Assembly: GCF_020521235.1 (NCBI RefSeq)
Contig: NZ_BLAY01000016.1
Coordinates: forward strand, 1-64,000
Direction of reading: 5' to 3'
Source: Microseira wollei NIES-4236
GTDB taxonomy: Bacteria > Cyanobacteriota > Cyanobacteriia > Cyanobacteriales > Aerosakkonemataceae
DNA: 64,000 bases
Below the pieces are notes generated by a model that was given only the letters and a program-made list of their open reading frames with translations, was not told where the DNA came from and made no database searches. Shown here piece after piece: positions 47,501 to 55,965 of the stretch (position 1 is the stretch's first letter; each line of letters begins with the position of its first letter). A program made the position numbers and the translations under genes.

Positions 47501-48369
47501 GCAAAGGTGATAGTAATACCGCCAAGAGAAATAGAATTAGAGATGCTTACTCCTGCTTCTACTCTGCGCCTTCGACTTTGATAAAACAGCGTTAACGCCG
47601 TGCCAATTGTACCGATATACGTCGCAATTAGGGGAAAATTCGTCAGCGACCAACCCCAATGCAGCCAACTTAAACCGATACTGTTCGCTAAAGTTAGGCG
47701 GGAGGCGGAAAGACTTCGTTCCAGTAGATTAACTAAAATAGCCGTGAGAGACAATGCTGCTACTGGTGCGACAATCCATCCCAACGGGAAATTCCACAAT
47801 TTAAACCCGTCCATCATCCAAAAATTGACGGGAATAATTAATAGCGTCGTTACTTGCAGCATTCTGGCAGTTAGCTGTAAATTCGACTGTCTTCTCGCCC
47901 AAGCACTAATTACCCAAAATACTAAAGTGTAAGCGAATAAAATCCCGTATTGTCCGACAGGAGAGAAATTACGCCATTGACTCGCCGCCAGAACTGCTGA
48001 GGATACAACTATGAGAAATACACCCAAAAATAGCAGCCACAAAACGCTAACTTCTGCCATAAAAGACTGCAACAACCCACTAGAACGAGCGGGTTTGCTC
48101 TTAGCGATCGTTGTGCTTGCAGCAGGCGTAGGCGGGGTTGGGAGAACCAAATCTGGGACTGTGACGATATCAGCAGTTTCACTGGGTGAGGAGGTAACAA
48201 CAGGCGCAATAGTGGGAAGGGGACAAGTTAGATGTTCTTGACACAAGCGTCTAACTTGAATTTCAGTTAATAATCCCAGACTTAGCCATAGGTCTAAGCC
48301 TTCCAGCAAAGCGGAATCAGGGTAGACTCTGAGAATAATTTCAATCGGGCGATTGGCGCGATATGTCAT
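44575..48369 (-). CDS. Large polytopic membrane protein of unknown function
   Basis: 1264 residues. A soluble N-terminal domain (about 1-110) with a helix that resembles a short binding motif (LDLWLSLGLLTEIQVRRLCQ) and a Pro/Thr linker leads into some 30 hydrophobic segments, which fill the rest of the protein. I recognise no catalytic motif; such very long membrane proteins with DUF2157-like N-termini occur in cyanobacteria, but the family assignment is uncertain. It has no partner on its strand. The stop codon lies at the border of the GCAATTA heptad array, so the array has grown up to the end of the gene. Confidence 0.75.
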   Translation of the reverse strand: MTYRANRPIEIILRVYPDSALLEGLDLWLSLGLLTEIQVRRLCQEHLTCPLPTIAPVVTSSPSETADIVTVPDLVLPTPPTPAASTTIAKSKPARSSGLLQSFMAEVSVLWLLFLGVFLIVVSSAVLAASQWRNFSPVGQYGILFAYTLVFWVISAWARRQSNLQLTARMLQVTTLLIIPVNFWMMDGFKLWNFPLGWIVAPVAALSLTAILVNLLERSLSASRLTLANSIGLSWLHWGWSLTNFPLIATYIGTIGTALTLFYQSRRRRVEAGVSISNSISLGGITITFATLLLVGRAILAAKIPISNLGLALGICGWLLGWLSRRERTGEIWSNLGWVLLLAGWLVAVAEIPQQAIAVSVLALWLLADRLFLLKQAADLIALFLVGLQSFWLLWRAIPFPLRQEVIAFGIRLAGNEFMPQALIGLGVFPYVILTLVLAAYLRRQEEEGLALQAEGMALILGLFLTIVSYFNPLVRVINLLLSFITLAVVVILRTAAGTGLIYLTHIAGLVTIAAWINYGFPNLTVNTWLLILLGGAIAEWIFSIGTNWQQWRRSSWHLGLVLAAISYTQLFNPALKNPTDWYLAWLVVPAALTLLSYLPNFPEPKLANWLSVTALLAIQPLTIISTTPRLVSLGIATILMLLNTQNLPELIAALLTVGFGLCFGGAAIWEVFSPRMTIGWWVTVLAIAPLILWLLHSWLRKGSSRLRQVYTQATDAWAIALTIPTLTFLIGYNVTAYWYPSVTAFEFIVASGFITVGLVYRCWNLPTNVSFYSLALAVELLVASIIASINRSPVWLAIATLALGLTTQLAGDFVAGRRVTNPYLSSWHAIPIFYAILGLIIAHHKFDTYTGLYTLAAALVGIGIGRRNVNFKPISYLSIFGVSAAAYELLIYQLMQAKAGNPGDGLTLLAALATAIAISQRLFARWLFPYLRLDNSELKAIAHLHWVAGSGLILLALVSSLSTPGEKIWLAVTTILAAYALIQGRSTASWTYAGIVELGIAIAYGLHLVLLDAVLLNWSAAIACFFAYFMYVLPWTSWGWSATPWQNSAMLLPISIIFLNGSSVSIQSLLLVAAFYAWIAKARSQVRLSYLSVGLANWATIRIFNAQSITEPLWYALLWGGSLLYVAQIDPELRSPSGRETRHLLRCLAIGLICFTALYQAEVGIYGISPLFLGFLTIGLAIVAILIGIALRVRAFLYIGTLTFIIRVLRQVWLFINDYSLFLWAIGIVVGSLLIWIALTFEARRSQAIAFVQYWMTELENWE

Positions 48370-48822
48370 ATGTGGAGAGCCTCAAAACCGATATTTTAGA
48401 TGTGAAGCTGCTGGCAAAAGTTACGACATCAGGAAGGGGAAGTAAATAGGAATCCCCCATCCTGTTAGCGAAGCGGCGCGATAGCGAATTTGGCAGAGCG
48501 ATCGCTGTACTGCTGGCAGTCAGCGTGGTAGGATGTTACTTCCAGCTATACACAGGTTTCTGTATCAACGCCTCACCCGTTCCAGGTATTTTGTACAGGA
48601 CTTACCCACGACGATCGTAGCAACCCGGTTTCTTTGCATAATTACTCCTTTCGCGATAGAAGACTATCTACCTCTTTCTTCTTCCTGTCTAATTCGCTAC
48701 CCTTGAATCCCTAAGCGCATCCGCAAGCGTTAGCGAACGCTAACGCGGTTTCTTAAATAGTTATTCTTCCGGCGCGCCTGGAGTAATATTGTAACTATTT
48801 GCTCTACAGAACTTGGCTAAAC
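48370..48822. other. Intergenic region, no gene seen
   Basis: Contains a partial AGGACTTACGCA-type element (48596-48645) and a CGCAAGCGTTAGCGAACGCT palindromic word at about 48722. GTACAGAACTTGGCTAAACTT-like sequence at 48806 recurs inverted near 57565, perhaps the end of an IS605-type element. Confidence 0.55.
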
Positions 48823-49610
48823 TTATCTCAGGTAATAGTCTTCGCAACCCACCACTGAGCGAGCTTGCCGTTGAGCAGCAATCTTTTTATGCAAGCGCCC
48901 AATCTTCTGGGACGCTTTGCAAGCGTTTGTTGCTACCTTTAACCTTGCGACTGACTCGGCACTGTCTAACTTTAAGCAGATGTTTCGTCCTTTTATTGGT
49001 AGCAAACTTAGGATTTTCAAACTTGGTGATGCCTAAATCGCCACCAATAATCGACTTGACTTCCCCTCAAGACAAAGGCAGCATAATCGGGTACGGTTTT
49101 CTCCTCAATTCTGACCGAAATATACCAACCATCTTGGCGCTGCCGGACGGTAACGGATTTAATGGTGAACCCATCCGGCACAGGTCTAGAGTTGTGAAAC
49201 CCCATCCAACCCAGTTTGGGTAAATAGACTTTATTCGCTTTAATTTTTACCCCAACCGCGTATGTGAAGTCGGTGAAATTGCTGTGGTTTTTGAATTTCG
49301 CAAAACTGACGCAAACACCAAAGTTTCTTGGAAAAATCGTGGCTTGGGAAACTAGAGATCATGGTCGAAACTTTGGTGATGGCATCGACCTGCGTCAGTC
49401 CTGTTTCGGAAAACCCCTGCCTTCAAAAAAATTATTGTAGGCAACATCTAACCGTTTTACATTCTCTGGTTGCATTACGGTTGAATCAATTTCTCCGTAC
49501 CAGGGTCTAGCTAGTTTTAACTGTGGTAATGCCGTAATTTGAATGTCACGACTCGCTGCGGCGAGGATTTTTGGCCTTCGCTTCAAAGTCTACTTTGGTG
49601 TCCTTCCAAG
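48823..49610 (-). pseudogene. Decayed TnpB (IS200/IS605 family)
   Basis: Several TnpB pieces lie in different frames on the minus strand: VKRLDVAYNNFFEGRG (49395-49586), PDGFTIKSVTVRQRQDGWYI (49017-49205) and ASQKIGRLHKKIAAQRQA (48823-49020), in the order expected of the N-terminal, middle and post-catalytic regions. A palindromic element of the AGGACTTACGCA type (49299-49405) interrupts it. Divergent placement against the tnpA remnant at 49728 is the usual IS605 layout. Confidence 0.75.
49299..49405. mobile_element. Palindromic element inserted in the tnpB remnant
   Basis: ACTGACGCAAACACCAAAGT at 49309 and ACTTTGGTGATGG, CTGCGTCAGTCCTG at about 49369-49403 form the arms. It splits the TnpB fragments on either side and belongs to the family at 15983-16090. 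Confidence 0.65.
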
Positions 49611-49727
49611 GTTCAAGAGATGCACCGTTCTTGCTGACAAAGCACCTTAGTGGACAAGCAGTAGCTCTAGTCCTGATATCGCAGTAGTTACCCTGAATGA
49701 ACTGTTCTCTTTGTAGCTGTATTATTT

Positions 49728-50127
49728 TTGTATAGAGTAAATACTAATCGATGCCAACCAAAAATGCAACAGTACCGCCGAAACAAAAATTCCGTCGCCT
49801 TGGTAAACTATCATTTAGTCTGGATACCAAAAAGACGGAAGAAGGTTTTAGCCAGCGATGTAGAAACTAGGCAATGGCAGATTATCTGGGAGGTTTGCCC
49901 AGATAATCAATCGAATATCATCGCTTTGGAGATTATGCCCGACTACGTGCATTTGTTGATCAACGTTCCGCCTTGCGGAGAGTAGCACTTGCGTTGCTAG
50001 TGCGTATAAAGGCAGGAGTTCTAGATATTTGCAACAAGAATTTCCGCACTTATTGAAACTACCTTACTTTGTTTCCACTGCTGGGAATGTTAGTAGCGAG
50101 ACTGTGAGGAGATATATTGAGTAGCAG
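49728..50127 (+). pseudogene. Decayed TnpA (IS200-type Y1 transposase)
   Basis: The first part (49728-49985) reads QYRRNKNSVALVNYHLVWIP, then a segment ending IMPDYVHLLINVPP with the HUH-like HLL site, and stops. In another frame the C-terminal part follows at about 50010-50125: RSSRYLQQEFPHLLKLPYFV, then STAGNVSSETVRRYIE. The catalytic Tyr region is thus separated from the metal site by a frameshift. It forms a fossil IS605 with the divergent tnpB remnant. Confidence 0.8.
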
Positions 50128-50216
50128 CGTCATCACGACGTTACCTGACGGGACTTAAAAGTCCCGCTCCCCCCAATCCCCCCTCTTAGAGGGGGTGCAA
50201 GCGCGTCTCGTCCTGG

Positions 50217-51266
50217 TTGATAAATTTTTTGGCAAAAGCTGCTCGCGCTATCGTACATTTAACTTGTTGTGGAAAACAGTCAATAGCAGCAATAGTTTTA
50301 CATTCAAAAGGGTCTATCGTGTATCCATTGCATCAATCCAGACATCAGCGGAAGGCGTTACCCAAATCTCAGCTAACCCAGCAAATCCCCCGTTTAAGAT
50401 TAAACAAAATTACCACCAGCCTTGCACTAGGAATTGCCATCAGTATCGCCACAATAACTGCAACGGCAGCAGTCGCCCCTCAAGTGCAGGTAACACCTAG
50501 CACCGCATTGCTGGGCGATACCATAAAAGTCGTAATTGAAACAGAGGCGGGTGGAACACCTCCAACGGTTTCGATGCAACAGCAAACCTACCCAACCTTT
50601 CCCATCGGTCAAAATCGATTTCGGGCTTTGTTACCAACGACACCCCTAGACAAACCGGGAACCTGGGATCTTAAAGTCAACCCCGGAGACGGTCAGGTGC
50701 AAAACCTATCGTTGCGAGTGAATGGGCGAACCTTTCCCGTGCAACGCCTGCGCATACGTTCTTCAGCCAGCGGCGGGATGCGACCAACCGAGTACGAACT
50801 AAACCGCGTCAGGGCTTTTCGGCAATTAGTGACACCAGAAAAATACTGGAGTGGACCGTTTGTGAGGCCAAACCGAGGTCGCATCAGCACTGTCTACGGC
50901 GTCCGCCGCTACTACAATGGGGTGTTTGCCAACGATTATTTCCATCGCGGGCTTGATTATGCCGGTGGGATGGGTTCCCCCGTATTTGCGCCAGCAGCGG
51001 GGCGGGTAGCGCTGGTAGGACGCCTTGCCGACGGGTTCCGCCTGCACGGGAACACCATCGGCATCGACCACGGTCAAGGCGTGACCAGCGTGTTTCTGCA
51101 CCTCAGCCGCATCGACGTGCAGGAGGGAGATTTTGTCGGGCCAGGTCAAGTCATCGGTGCTATAGGTTCCACAGGTGCATCGACGGGTCCCCACCTGCAC
51201 TGGGGGTTATACGTCAACGGAAAGTCCGTCGATCCGCTACCTTGGAAAAATCAAACTTTTGAATAA
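50217..51266 (+). CDS. M23 family metallopeptidase
   Basis: 349 residues; a signal or membrane segment (LALGIAISIATITATAAVAP, about 68-87) precedes a beta-rich domain, then a LytM/M23 peptidase domain (about 225-345) with the zinc ligands in FHRGLDYAG and the HLHWGLYVNG region. It should cut peptidoglycan cross-links in the periplasm, for septum or cell-separation work. The long N-terminal part before the signal is unusual; a GTG near 50319 (VYPLHQSRH) is an alternative start. The gene stands between IS605-type remnants on both sides. Confidence 0.83.
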   Translation: MINFLAKAARAIVHLTCCGKQSIAAIVLHSKGSIVYPLHQSRHQRKALPKSQLTQQIPRLRLNKITTSLALGIAISIATITATAAVAPQVQVTPSTALLGDTIKVVIETEAGGTPPTVSMQQQTYPTFPIGQNRFRALLPTTPLDKPGTWDLKVNPGDGQVQNLSLRVNGRTFPVQRLRIRSSASGGMRPTEYELNRVRAFRQLVTPEKYWSGPFVRPNRGRISTVYGVRRYYNGVFANDYFHRGLDYAGGMGSPVFAPAAGRVALVGRLADGFRLHGNTIGIDHGQGVTSVFLHLSRIDVQEGDFVGPGQVIGAIGSTGASTGPHLHWGLYVNGKSVDPLPWKNQTFE

Positions 51267-51279
51267 CGCGATGATCGTC

Positions 51280-51546
51280 TTAAGCTGGTGGGAATACTTT
51301 GGAATTAATTATGGAAAAGTGACGGTTGCAGTCCTGCGACACTATAGCAGTCAAAAGTGTTCCAACTGTGGGAAAGTACTCAAGAAATCTTTGTCAGTCA
51401 GGACCCATATTTGCCTGCATTGCGGGTATGTAGCAGATAGAGATGTAAACGCCAGTGTCAATATCCTTAGATTAGGACTGCGTACCGTGGGGCACACGGG
51501 AACCTACGCTTGGGAGGCAGCGCGGTCTTGGGGGTCTGCCCCATGA
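51280..51546 (+). pseudogene. C-terminal fragment of TnpB
   Basis: About 85 residues with the TnpB zinc finger (CSNCGKVLKKSLSV, CLHCGYVADRDVNASVN) and the third RuvC Asp (DRDVNAS). Everything before it is absent, so it cannot cut DNA. It starts 13 bases after the M23 gene stop. The element's right end follows. Confidence 0.8.
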
Positions 51547-51656
51547 GCGACTGCCGTGGAGACTTACCATCTTGGGCAGTTGGGGCTACCCTGCTGCTCT
51601 TAGGTGAGTCTGCTCTCCAAGAATCCCCGTATCTTGAGAGCGGGGAATGTCAAAAA
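51546..51656 (+). ncRNA. Right end with omega-RNA-like hairpin after the TnpB fragment
   Basis: CCAAGAATCCCCGTATCTTG, then AGAGCGGGGAATGTCAA (about 51617-51655), matches the general form of TnpB-element right ends and guide-RNA scaffolds, with a CCCCG/CGGGG stem. Transcription is not shown. Confidence 0.45.
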
Positions 51657-51716
51657 GTAAGCAAAAATCAGAGCGATGTTGCTCGCGCAACAAAGCCTGG
51701 AAGTGGTTGAGGCATT

Positions 51717-52280
51717 ATGAGTATTGAAAACATTGTGGAACAGGCGTTGCAAGATGGTTATCTCACCCCAGCGATGGAAGCCGAGGTGGCGCGGATCTGC
51801 GACACGGCGAGTGAGCTTTCGATTGAAGAGTATATGGCTCTGGATCGGCTGATGGGTGCTTTGTTAACTGGGGAAGTGGTCGCAGTTCCGCGCAAGCAGT
51901 TTATCAACGTGATGGAAGAATTGGTGTTGACAGAGGCGATCGCAAGGGTAGCGGAAATTGAAGCCACCACCGAACACGTTCTCGATGTGGGCGACATCGC
52001 GGCTTATGCCCTCAATCGGCTTCCCCCGCTCTATGCTACGACGGAAGAAGGCGCAGCTTACCAGCGCAAGCGAGCCAAAGAAGAGCTACTTGATTTAATA
52101 GCTCACCAAGTCAGGGAAGCGCTGCTTCGCAATCTCGATCGCCCCGATATCTTCCCAGAACGGCAACCCATCGGCAAGAGTATGCCAAGGGATATGATCC
52201 AACAGGTGAGTTCTCTGCTTCAGGCTTACGCCCCTAATTTTGAAGCTAAACCCGATGTCAGTTCTTCCAGCGATCTCTGA
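51717..52280 (+). CDS. ComFB-family protein
   Basis: 187 residues. The ComFB domain (about 60-165) has INVMEELVLTEAIARV, VLDVGDIAAYALNRLPPLYA and TTEEGAAYQRKRAKEELLDL. The N-terminal 60 residues (EQALQDGYLTPAMEAEVARI) form a helical domain often fused to it. ComFB-like proteins of cyanobacteria have been described as cyclic-dinucleotide-binding regulators tied to motility and cell size; this role is transferred by family only. ATG at 51717 is used. Its stop codon is followed by TTAGTTATTAG-type heptads. Confidence 0.83.
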   Translation: MSIENIVEQALQDGYLTPAMEAEVARICDTASELSIEEYMALDRLMGALLTGEVVAVPRKQFINVMEELVLTEAIARVAEIEATTEHVLDVGDIAAYALNRLPPLYATTEEGAAYQRKRAKEELLDLIAHQVREALLRNLDRPDIFPERQPIGKSMPRDMIQQVSSLLQAYAPNFEAKPDVSSSSDL

Positions 52281-52899
52281 TTCCCTATTAGCTATCGGTT
52301 GTTAGTTATTAGTTATTAGTTTTCGCGCTCAACTAATAACTAATAACTTATTTTTTTTGTCTGTTGGCAGCGTTGCAGATAAACTTGCTCCCCGCGAGCG
52401 CAATACATCCAAAAAGGATATACAGCGGTTTTCCATTGGGTGCAGCATAACATTGTAGGGACAGGGCATCAGTAAATTTTGTCGTTAACTCAAAGTTTTT
52501 CTCCTGCCGTGTCCCTACCCCCTGTTGATGCGACTGAAAATGGCTATATATTCTAAATTTACCTCAAAATGGCACTCAGGTTCTTCTCATTGTTGTACAA
52601 CAGGTGGTTGATAATGACAAACTAAATAACCCAAGTTGCTAGTTATCTCTCTGGGAGCGGCTAATGGCTAATGGCTAATGGATCCCTCGGGAAAAATGCT
52701 CCCTTAGCAATTAGCCAGCTGGCAATTAGCCATTAGCAACGCCCAATTTTATAACTAGCAACTTGCGTTAAATAAACTATTGCTTGATATGGAAAAGGCA
52801 GTGACAACCTTAAACATTAGTAATATTTCAATTCCGCTAAAGCCACCAATTACCGGATATAAGTGTTAGGCTATGAACTAAAGTAATAGTCAAAACACA
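52281..52899. other. Repeat-filled gap before the sensor pseudogene
   Basis: Holds GTTAGTTATTAGTTATTAG heptads, with their mirror ACTAATAACTAATAACTTAT at about 52331 forming a hairpin, a GGGACAGGGCA...CTGCCGTGTCCCTAC palindrome (52455-52520), and the palindromic element 52621-52772. No gene is seen. Confidence 0.7.
52621..52772. mobile_element. AAGTTGCTAGTTAT-ended palindromic element, copy 3
   Basis: Starts AACCCAAGTTGCTAGTTATC and ends TATAACTAGCAACTTGCGTT. The first arm is followed by TCTCTGGGAGCGGCTAATGG, which is the other arm's neighbour in copies 2, 4 and 5, so this copy lies in the opposite orientation. Confidence 0.78.
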
Positions 52900-53729
52900 A
52901 TGTCTGAAGAAGTAGCGAGCCAGAATCAAGGCAAGTTTAGGGAAAAATTTCGCCTGAGTAATGTCTTGGTTATTCCTTTCATTATTCCGATTGTGGCTGC
53001 GACCAAACTGGTGGGCTGGTTTTCCTTTCCCAAGGGACAACGAGGAATTCAGCAGCTAGTTAACCAACTTCAATCTGAAGCTTCAACCCGCGTACACCAG
53101 TACCTTAACAATTACCTCAAAACTCCGCATCAGAGCAATCAAATTAATTTGGATGCGCTTAATTCAGGTTTAATTAATCTAGAAGACTTTCGCACTATCG
53201 AGCGGGTTTTCAGAAAACAACTCCAGGTTTTTCAGGTAGGCTATATTAACTATGCAAATCAGAAAGGTGAATTTATTGGAGTCACCTTTGACTCTAAAAA
53301 CCGGAATCAGGTAGTAGTTGAGGTTTTTAACCGCTCTCAGAGTAACAAGCTTTCCAGGTATGCTACTGACGATAAGGGAAACCGCACGAACTTGCTTTTT
53401 ATATCATGTCCGCGAGAGATCAGTTGTGTATAGTTGATTGTGCGAAAAAGCGTTTTTTCTCCCCTTTGCTCCCCCATCCCCTTTGCTCCCCCAGCTCTCC
53501 AAACGCAACCGATGCAACCGGACACGATATTACTGGGGAATATGATTTTACCCTAGAACCCTGGTATGCAGATGCAGTTAAAGCCGGTAAACCCCTGTGG
53601 AGTAAAATTTATCGCTGGACAGGGGGAGGAGACAATCAAGAGATTTTATCTATCTCTTCTAGCTATCCAGTTTACGATGATAACAAGAAGCTTGTAGGAG
53701 TTTTGAACAAAAGGTGTTTGATGATATAA
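52900..53729 (+). pseudogene. dCache-type membrane sensor, broken by a MITE
   Basis: The N-terminal half has a membrane helix (VLVIPFIIPIVAATKLVGWF, about 17-40) and the front of an extracytoplasmic dCache domain (VFRKQLQVFQVGYINYANQK). It then runs into a 129-base MITE (53402-53530). After it the frame resumes as TGEYDFTLEPWYADAVKAGK, WSKIYRWTGGG and YPVYDDNKKLVGVL, the rest of a dCache ligand domain. Removing the MITE plus one TA copy (131 bases) restores a single frame reading NLLFTGEYDF. The 3' end is also lost: after VGVL it goes into NKRCLMI and stop, with no signalling domain. It was probably a histidine kinase, cyclase or chemoreceptor. Confidence 0.82.
53402..53530. mobile_element. 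MITE with TATCATGTCCG ends, copy inside the sensor gene
   Basis: 129 bases, nearly identical to the copy at 22780-22907 and flanked by TA at 53400-53401 and 53531-53532. The insert differs only in the CTCCCCC-rich middle. The host coding frame is broken at exactly this place. Confidence 0.85.
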
Positions 53730-53766
53730 CTTTGGTGATACTGAAGCGGATTGGCTCAACGGTAGC

Positions 53767-54321
53767 CTAGTCCTCGACGATGACTGGCGTGCCGAGAGAA
53801 ACTTGCTCGTATAACGTTTGGATATCTGCATTTCGCATTCTCAAACAACCGTGAGAAACAGGTTGTCCGACTAATTTAGCGTCAGGAGTACCGTGAAATC
53901 CGATGTGATGGCGTCCGTCATCCCAAAAACCGATCCAGCGACTGCCTAAAGGATTATCTCGTCCTTGGGGTACGATCTCGTCGGTGAGGGGATGACGCCA
54001 AACCGGGTATCTTTGCATTTCCATCACTTGGTAAGCGCCGAGAGGCGTTTCCCATCCCCGCTGACCGACTGCTATGGGGTAGCTGGCTAACTGGCGATCG
54101 CTTCGATATAGAAAAACGCGGCGTAAGCTTAAATCCACCCTCAAATGCAACCCATTCACTCTAGCAGGCGGGGGAACAGGCGCAAGTGACGGCGCTAACA
54201 ATGAATCAACAGCAGTTGCAGTCGTGGAAGCAACCGTCCGCCACTGCGCCAAAATTAAGAGAATGCCAGTACCAGCACAGAACAGCACCAAGCTGCGGCG
54301 GAGAAAGTCATGTTTTAACAT
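53767..54321 (-). CDS. L,D-transpeptidase (YkuD family)
   Basis: 184 residues from ATG at 54321. A membrane or signal segment (SLVLFCAGTGILLILAQ) precedes the YkuD domain, with the catalytic motif HIGFHGTPDA, then VSHGCLRMRNADIQ. It forms 3-3 cross-links in peptidoglycan or attaches proteins to it. The frame is open up to 54438, which would add 39 residues, but the extra part has no ribosome-binding site. It is convergent with the broken sensor gene and divergent from the ECF sigma gene. Confidence 0.83.
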   Translation of the reverse strand: MLKHDFLRRSLVLFCAGTGILLILAQWRTVASTTATAVDSLLAPSLAPVPPPARVNGLHLRVDLSLRRVFLYRSDRQLASYPIAVGQRGWETPLGAYQVMEMQRYPVWRHPLTDEIVPQGRDNPLGSRWIGFWDDGRHHIGFHGTPDAKLVGQPVSHGCLRMRNADIQTLYEQVSLGTPVIVED

Positions 54322-54557
54322 AGCCGTTACTTGCGATATCTTTTTGCCTGTGTTAGGGATTGTAAAACCACAAGATTGACCCATTATTCCGAATTTTCGC
54401 GGATTTTTGGCCGCTGTTTCCGGAAATGCCCCATCCATGCTGTAGCAACAAGGAGGGTTAGGGGGGATCGGGGCTTGACTCGTGGGACAAATTGGGGGAA
54501 CTTCTCAAAATGGGGCAGCGTCATTGGCAATGAAACTTGTAGAGCCAATAGTTGCCC

Positions 54558-55220
54558 ATGACTCAGTCAATTCCCATATCCTGCTCTACCGTTGAGGTAA
54601 GGGTTCATAACAGGCAAGTGCCAACACCTGAAAACCTCCCTAACCACGATTTAGTTTTACGCTGTCAATCTGGACTGCGTCCCGATCGCTCGGCTTTTGC
54701 CGAACTGATGCGTCGCTATGGGTCCCACGTTGACCGCCTATTGTATCACTTGGCCCCCGATTGGCAAGACCGCGCCGATTTAGCCCAAGAAGTTTGGATT
54801 CGAGTGTATCGCCATATCAAACGCTTGCAAGATCCTGTCAAGTTCCGGGGGTGGCTGGGCCGCATCGCGACGAACTTGTTTTACGATGAGTTACGCAAGC
54901 GCAAGCGCGTGTCTCCACCCCTGTCGTTAGATGCCCCCAGAACCCTGGAAGATGGCGAGATGGACTGGGAAATTGCCACCGACGATCCCGGACCCTTCGA
55001 TCAGCTGACCACCCGCGAGTTCTACGAGCAGTTGCACCAAGCGATCGCCGAGTTGCCCGAAGCGTTTCGCACTACAATTGTATTAAGGGAAATCGAAGGC
55101 ATGGCCTACGAGGAAATTGCCGAAATCACCGGGGTTTCCTTGGGAACGGTAAAATCGAGAATCGCTAGAGCAAGGTCTAGACTCCAGTCCCAGTTGCAAA
55201 AATATCTGGACGAGCGTTAA
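54558..55220 (+). CDS. ECF sigma factor (SigG/RpoE-like)
   Basis: 220 residues. Region 2 is seen in FAELMRRYGSHVDRLLYHLA and DLAQEVWIRVYRHIKRL, and region 4 in LPEAFRTTIVLREIEGMAYE with the helix-turn-helix EIAEITGVSLGTVKSRIARA. This is a group 4 (ECF) sigma factor of the SigG type seen in many cyanobacteria, where it answers cell-envelope or oxidative stress. The next gene, 169 bases away, codes for a membrane-anchored protein with the look of an anti-sigma factor. ATG at 54558 is used; 54552 is also possible. Confidence 0.86.
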   Translation: MTQSIPISCSTVEVRVHNRQVPTPENLPNHDLVLRCQSGLRPDRSAFAELMRRYGSHVDRLLYHLAPDWQDRADLAQEVWIRVYRHIKRLQDPVKFRGWLGRIATNLFYDELRKRKRVSPPLSLDAPRTLEDGEMDWEIATDDPGPFDQLTTREFYEQLHQAIAELPEAFRTTIVLREIEGMAYEEIAEITGVSLGTVKSRIARARSRLQSQLQKYLDER

Positions 55221-55389
55221 AATTCTCTTGAGAGCCAATTTTGGCAACTGCCTGATGGAAATCTGTCAACTGCTAGAAGCAAAGGACTTTCTTGTTACCT
55301 AAGATCGGTAGTAGAATTTTGAGAGCCGTAGTAAACTAGAGCGCACGCAACCGCTGTGTTTTATTTGTCTGACTTGGAAGTGATTTAAA

Positions 55390-55965
55390 ATGACCCCTGA
55401 GTTTGAATCTCACAAAAATCTGTCATCCCATTCTTTTGAAGATTTGCCATCTCCAAAGGTGGAAAATTCCCCTTTAGGAACCCTGGATATGCAAAAACGC
55501 GATCGCTTTGAGTTACTCAGTGCCTACCTGGATGGCGAGGTAACAGCCGCAGAACGCCGCCAAGTCCAGGAATGGCTCGATACCGACCCGCAAGTGCAGC
55601 GCCTGTATAATCGGCTGCTGAAGTTGCGCCAAACCCTAACCACAATGTCAGCGCCGCAAGCAGTGCCTGTGCAACAAACAGTAGATGCAGTGTTTGCTAA
55701 ACTTGACCGCCGCCGTCCAACCCGCGCCTTGCGATGGGGTGGAGTAGCGATCGCTGCCTTGTTCGTCGGCGCTTTGGCAACTGTTTTGCCCGGTCGCAAT
55801 TCATTCTCGCCCCAGCTAGCCCAATCTCCCACCCCAACTGCCGAACCCCTGATGGTCGCTTTGAACGAACCGCTGGTCTATATTCCCAAAGCTGCGGTTG
55901 CATCCCCCGTCAAGTCTTTGCCGCATTCTAGCACCGCTCCCAGCCACGGTAAGGAGCTACACTAA
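55390..55965 (+). CDS. Membrane anti-sigma factor-like protein
   Basis: 191 residues. The N-terminal soluble part (about 37-90, FELLSAYLDGEVTAAERRQV) has the LSAYLDGEL-type helix found in anti-sigma factors of the ASD/zinc-finger-like group, but no CxxC zinc site is seen. One membrane helix (GVAIAALFVGALATVL, about 118-134) follows, with an external Ser/Pro/Thr-rich tail. It should hold the upstream sigma factor at the membrane until a signal arrives; this is inferred from neighbour and form. It overlaps the convergent gene by four bases. Confidence 0.75.
   Translation: MTPEFESHKNLSSHSFEDLPSPKVENSPLGTLDMQKRDRFELLSAYLDGEVTAAERRQVQEWLDTDPQVQRLYNRLLKLRQTLTTMSAPQAVPVQQTVDAVFAKLDRRRPTRALRWGGVAIAALFVGALATVLPGRNSFSPQLAQSPTPTAEPLMVALNEPLVYIPKAAVASPVKSLPHSSTAPSHGKELH

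Noticed and set aside
48813-49223. Plus-strand frame of 136 codons
   Set aside because: It is antisense to TnpB pieces on the minus strand, which have clear family matches.
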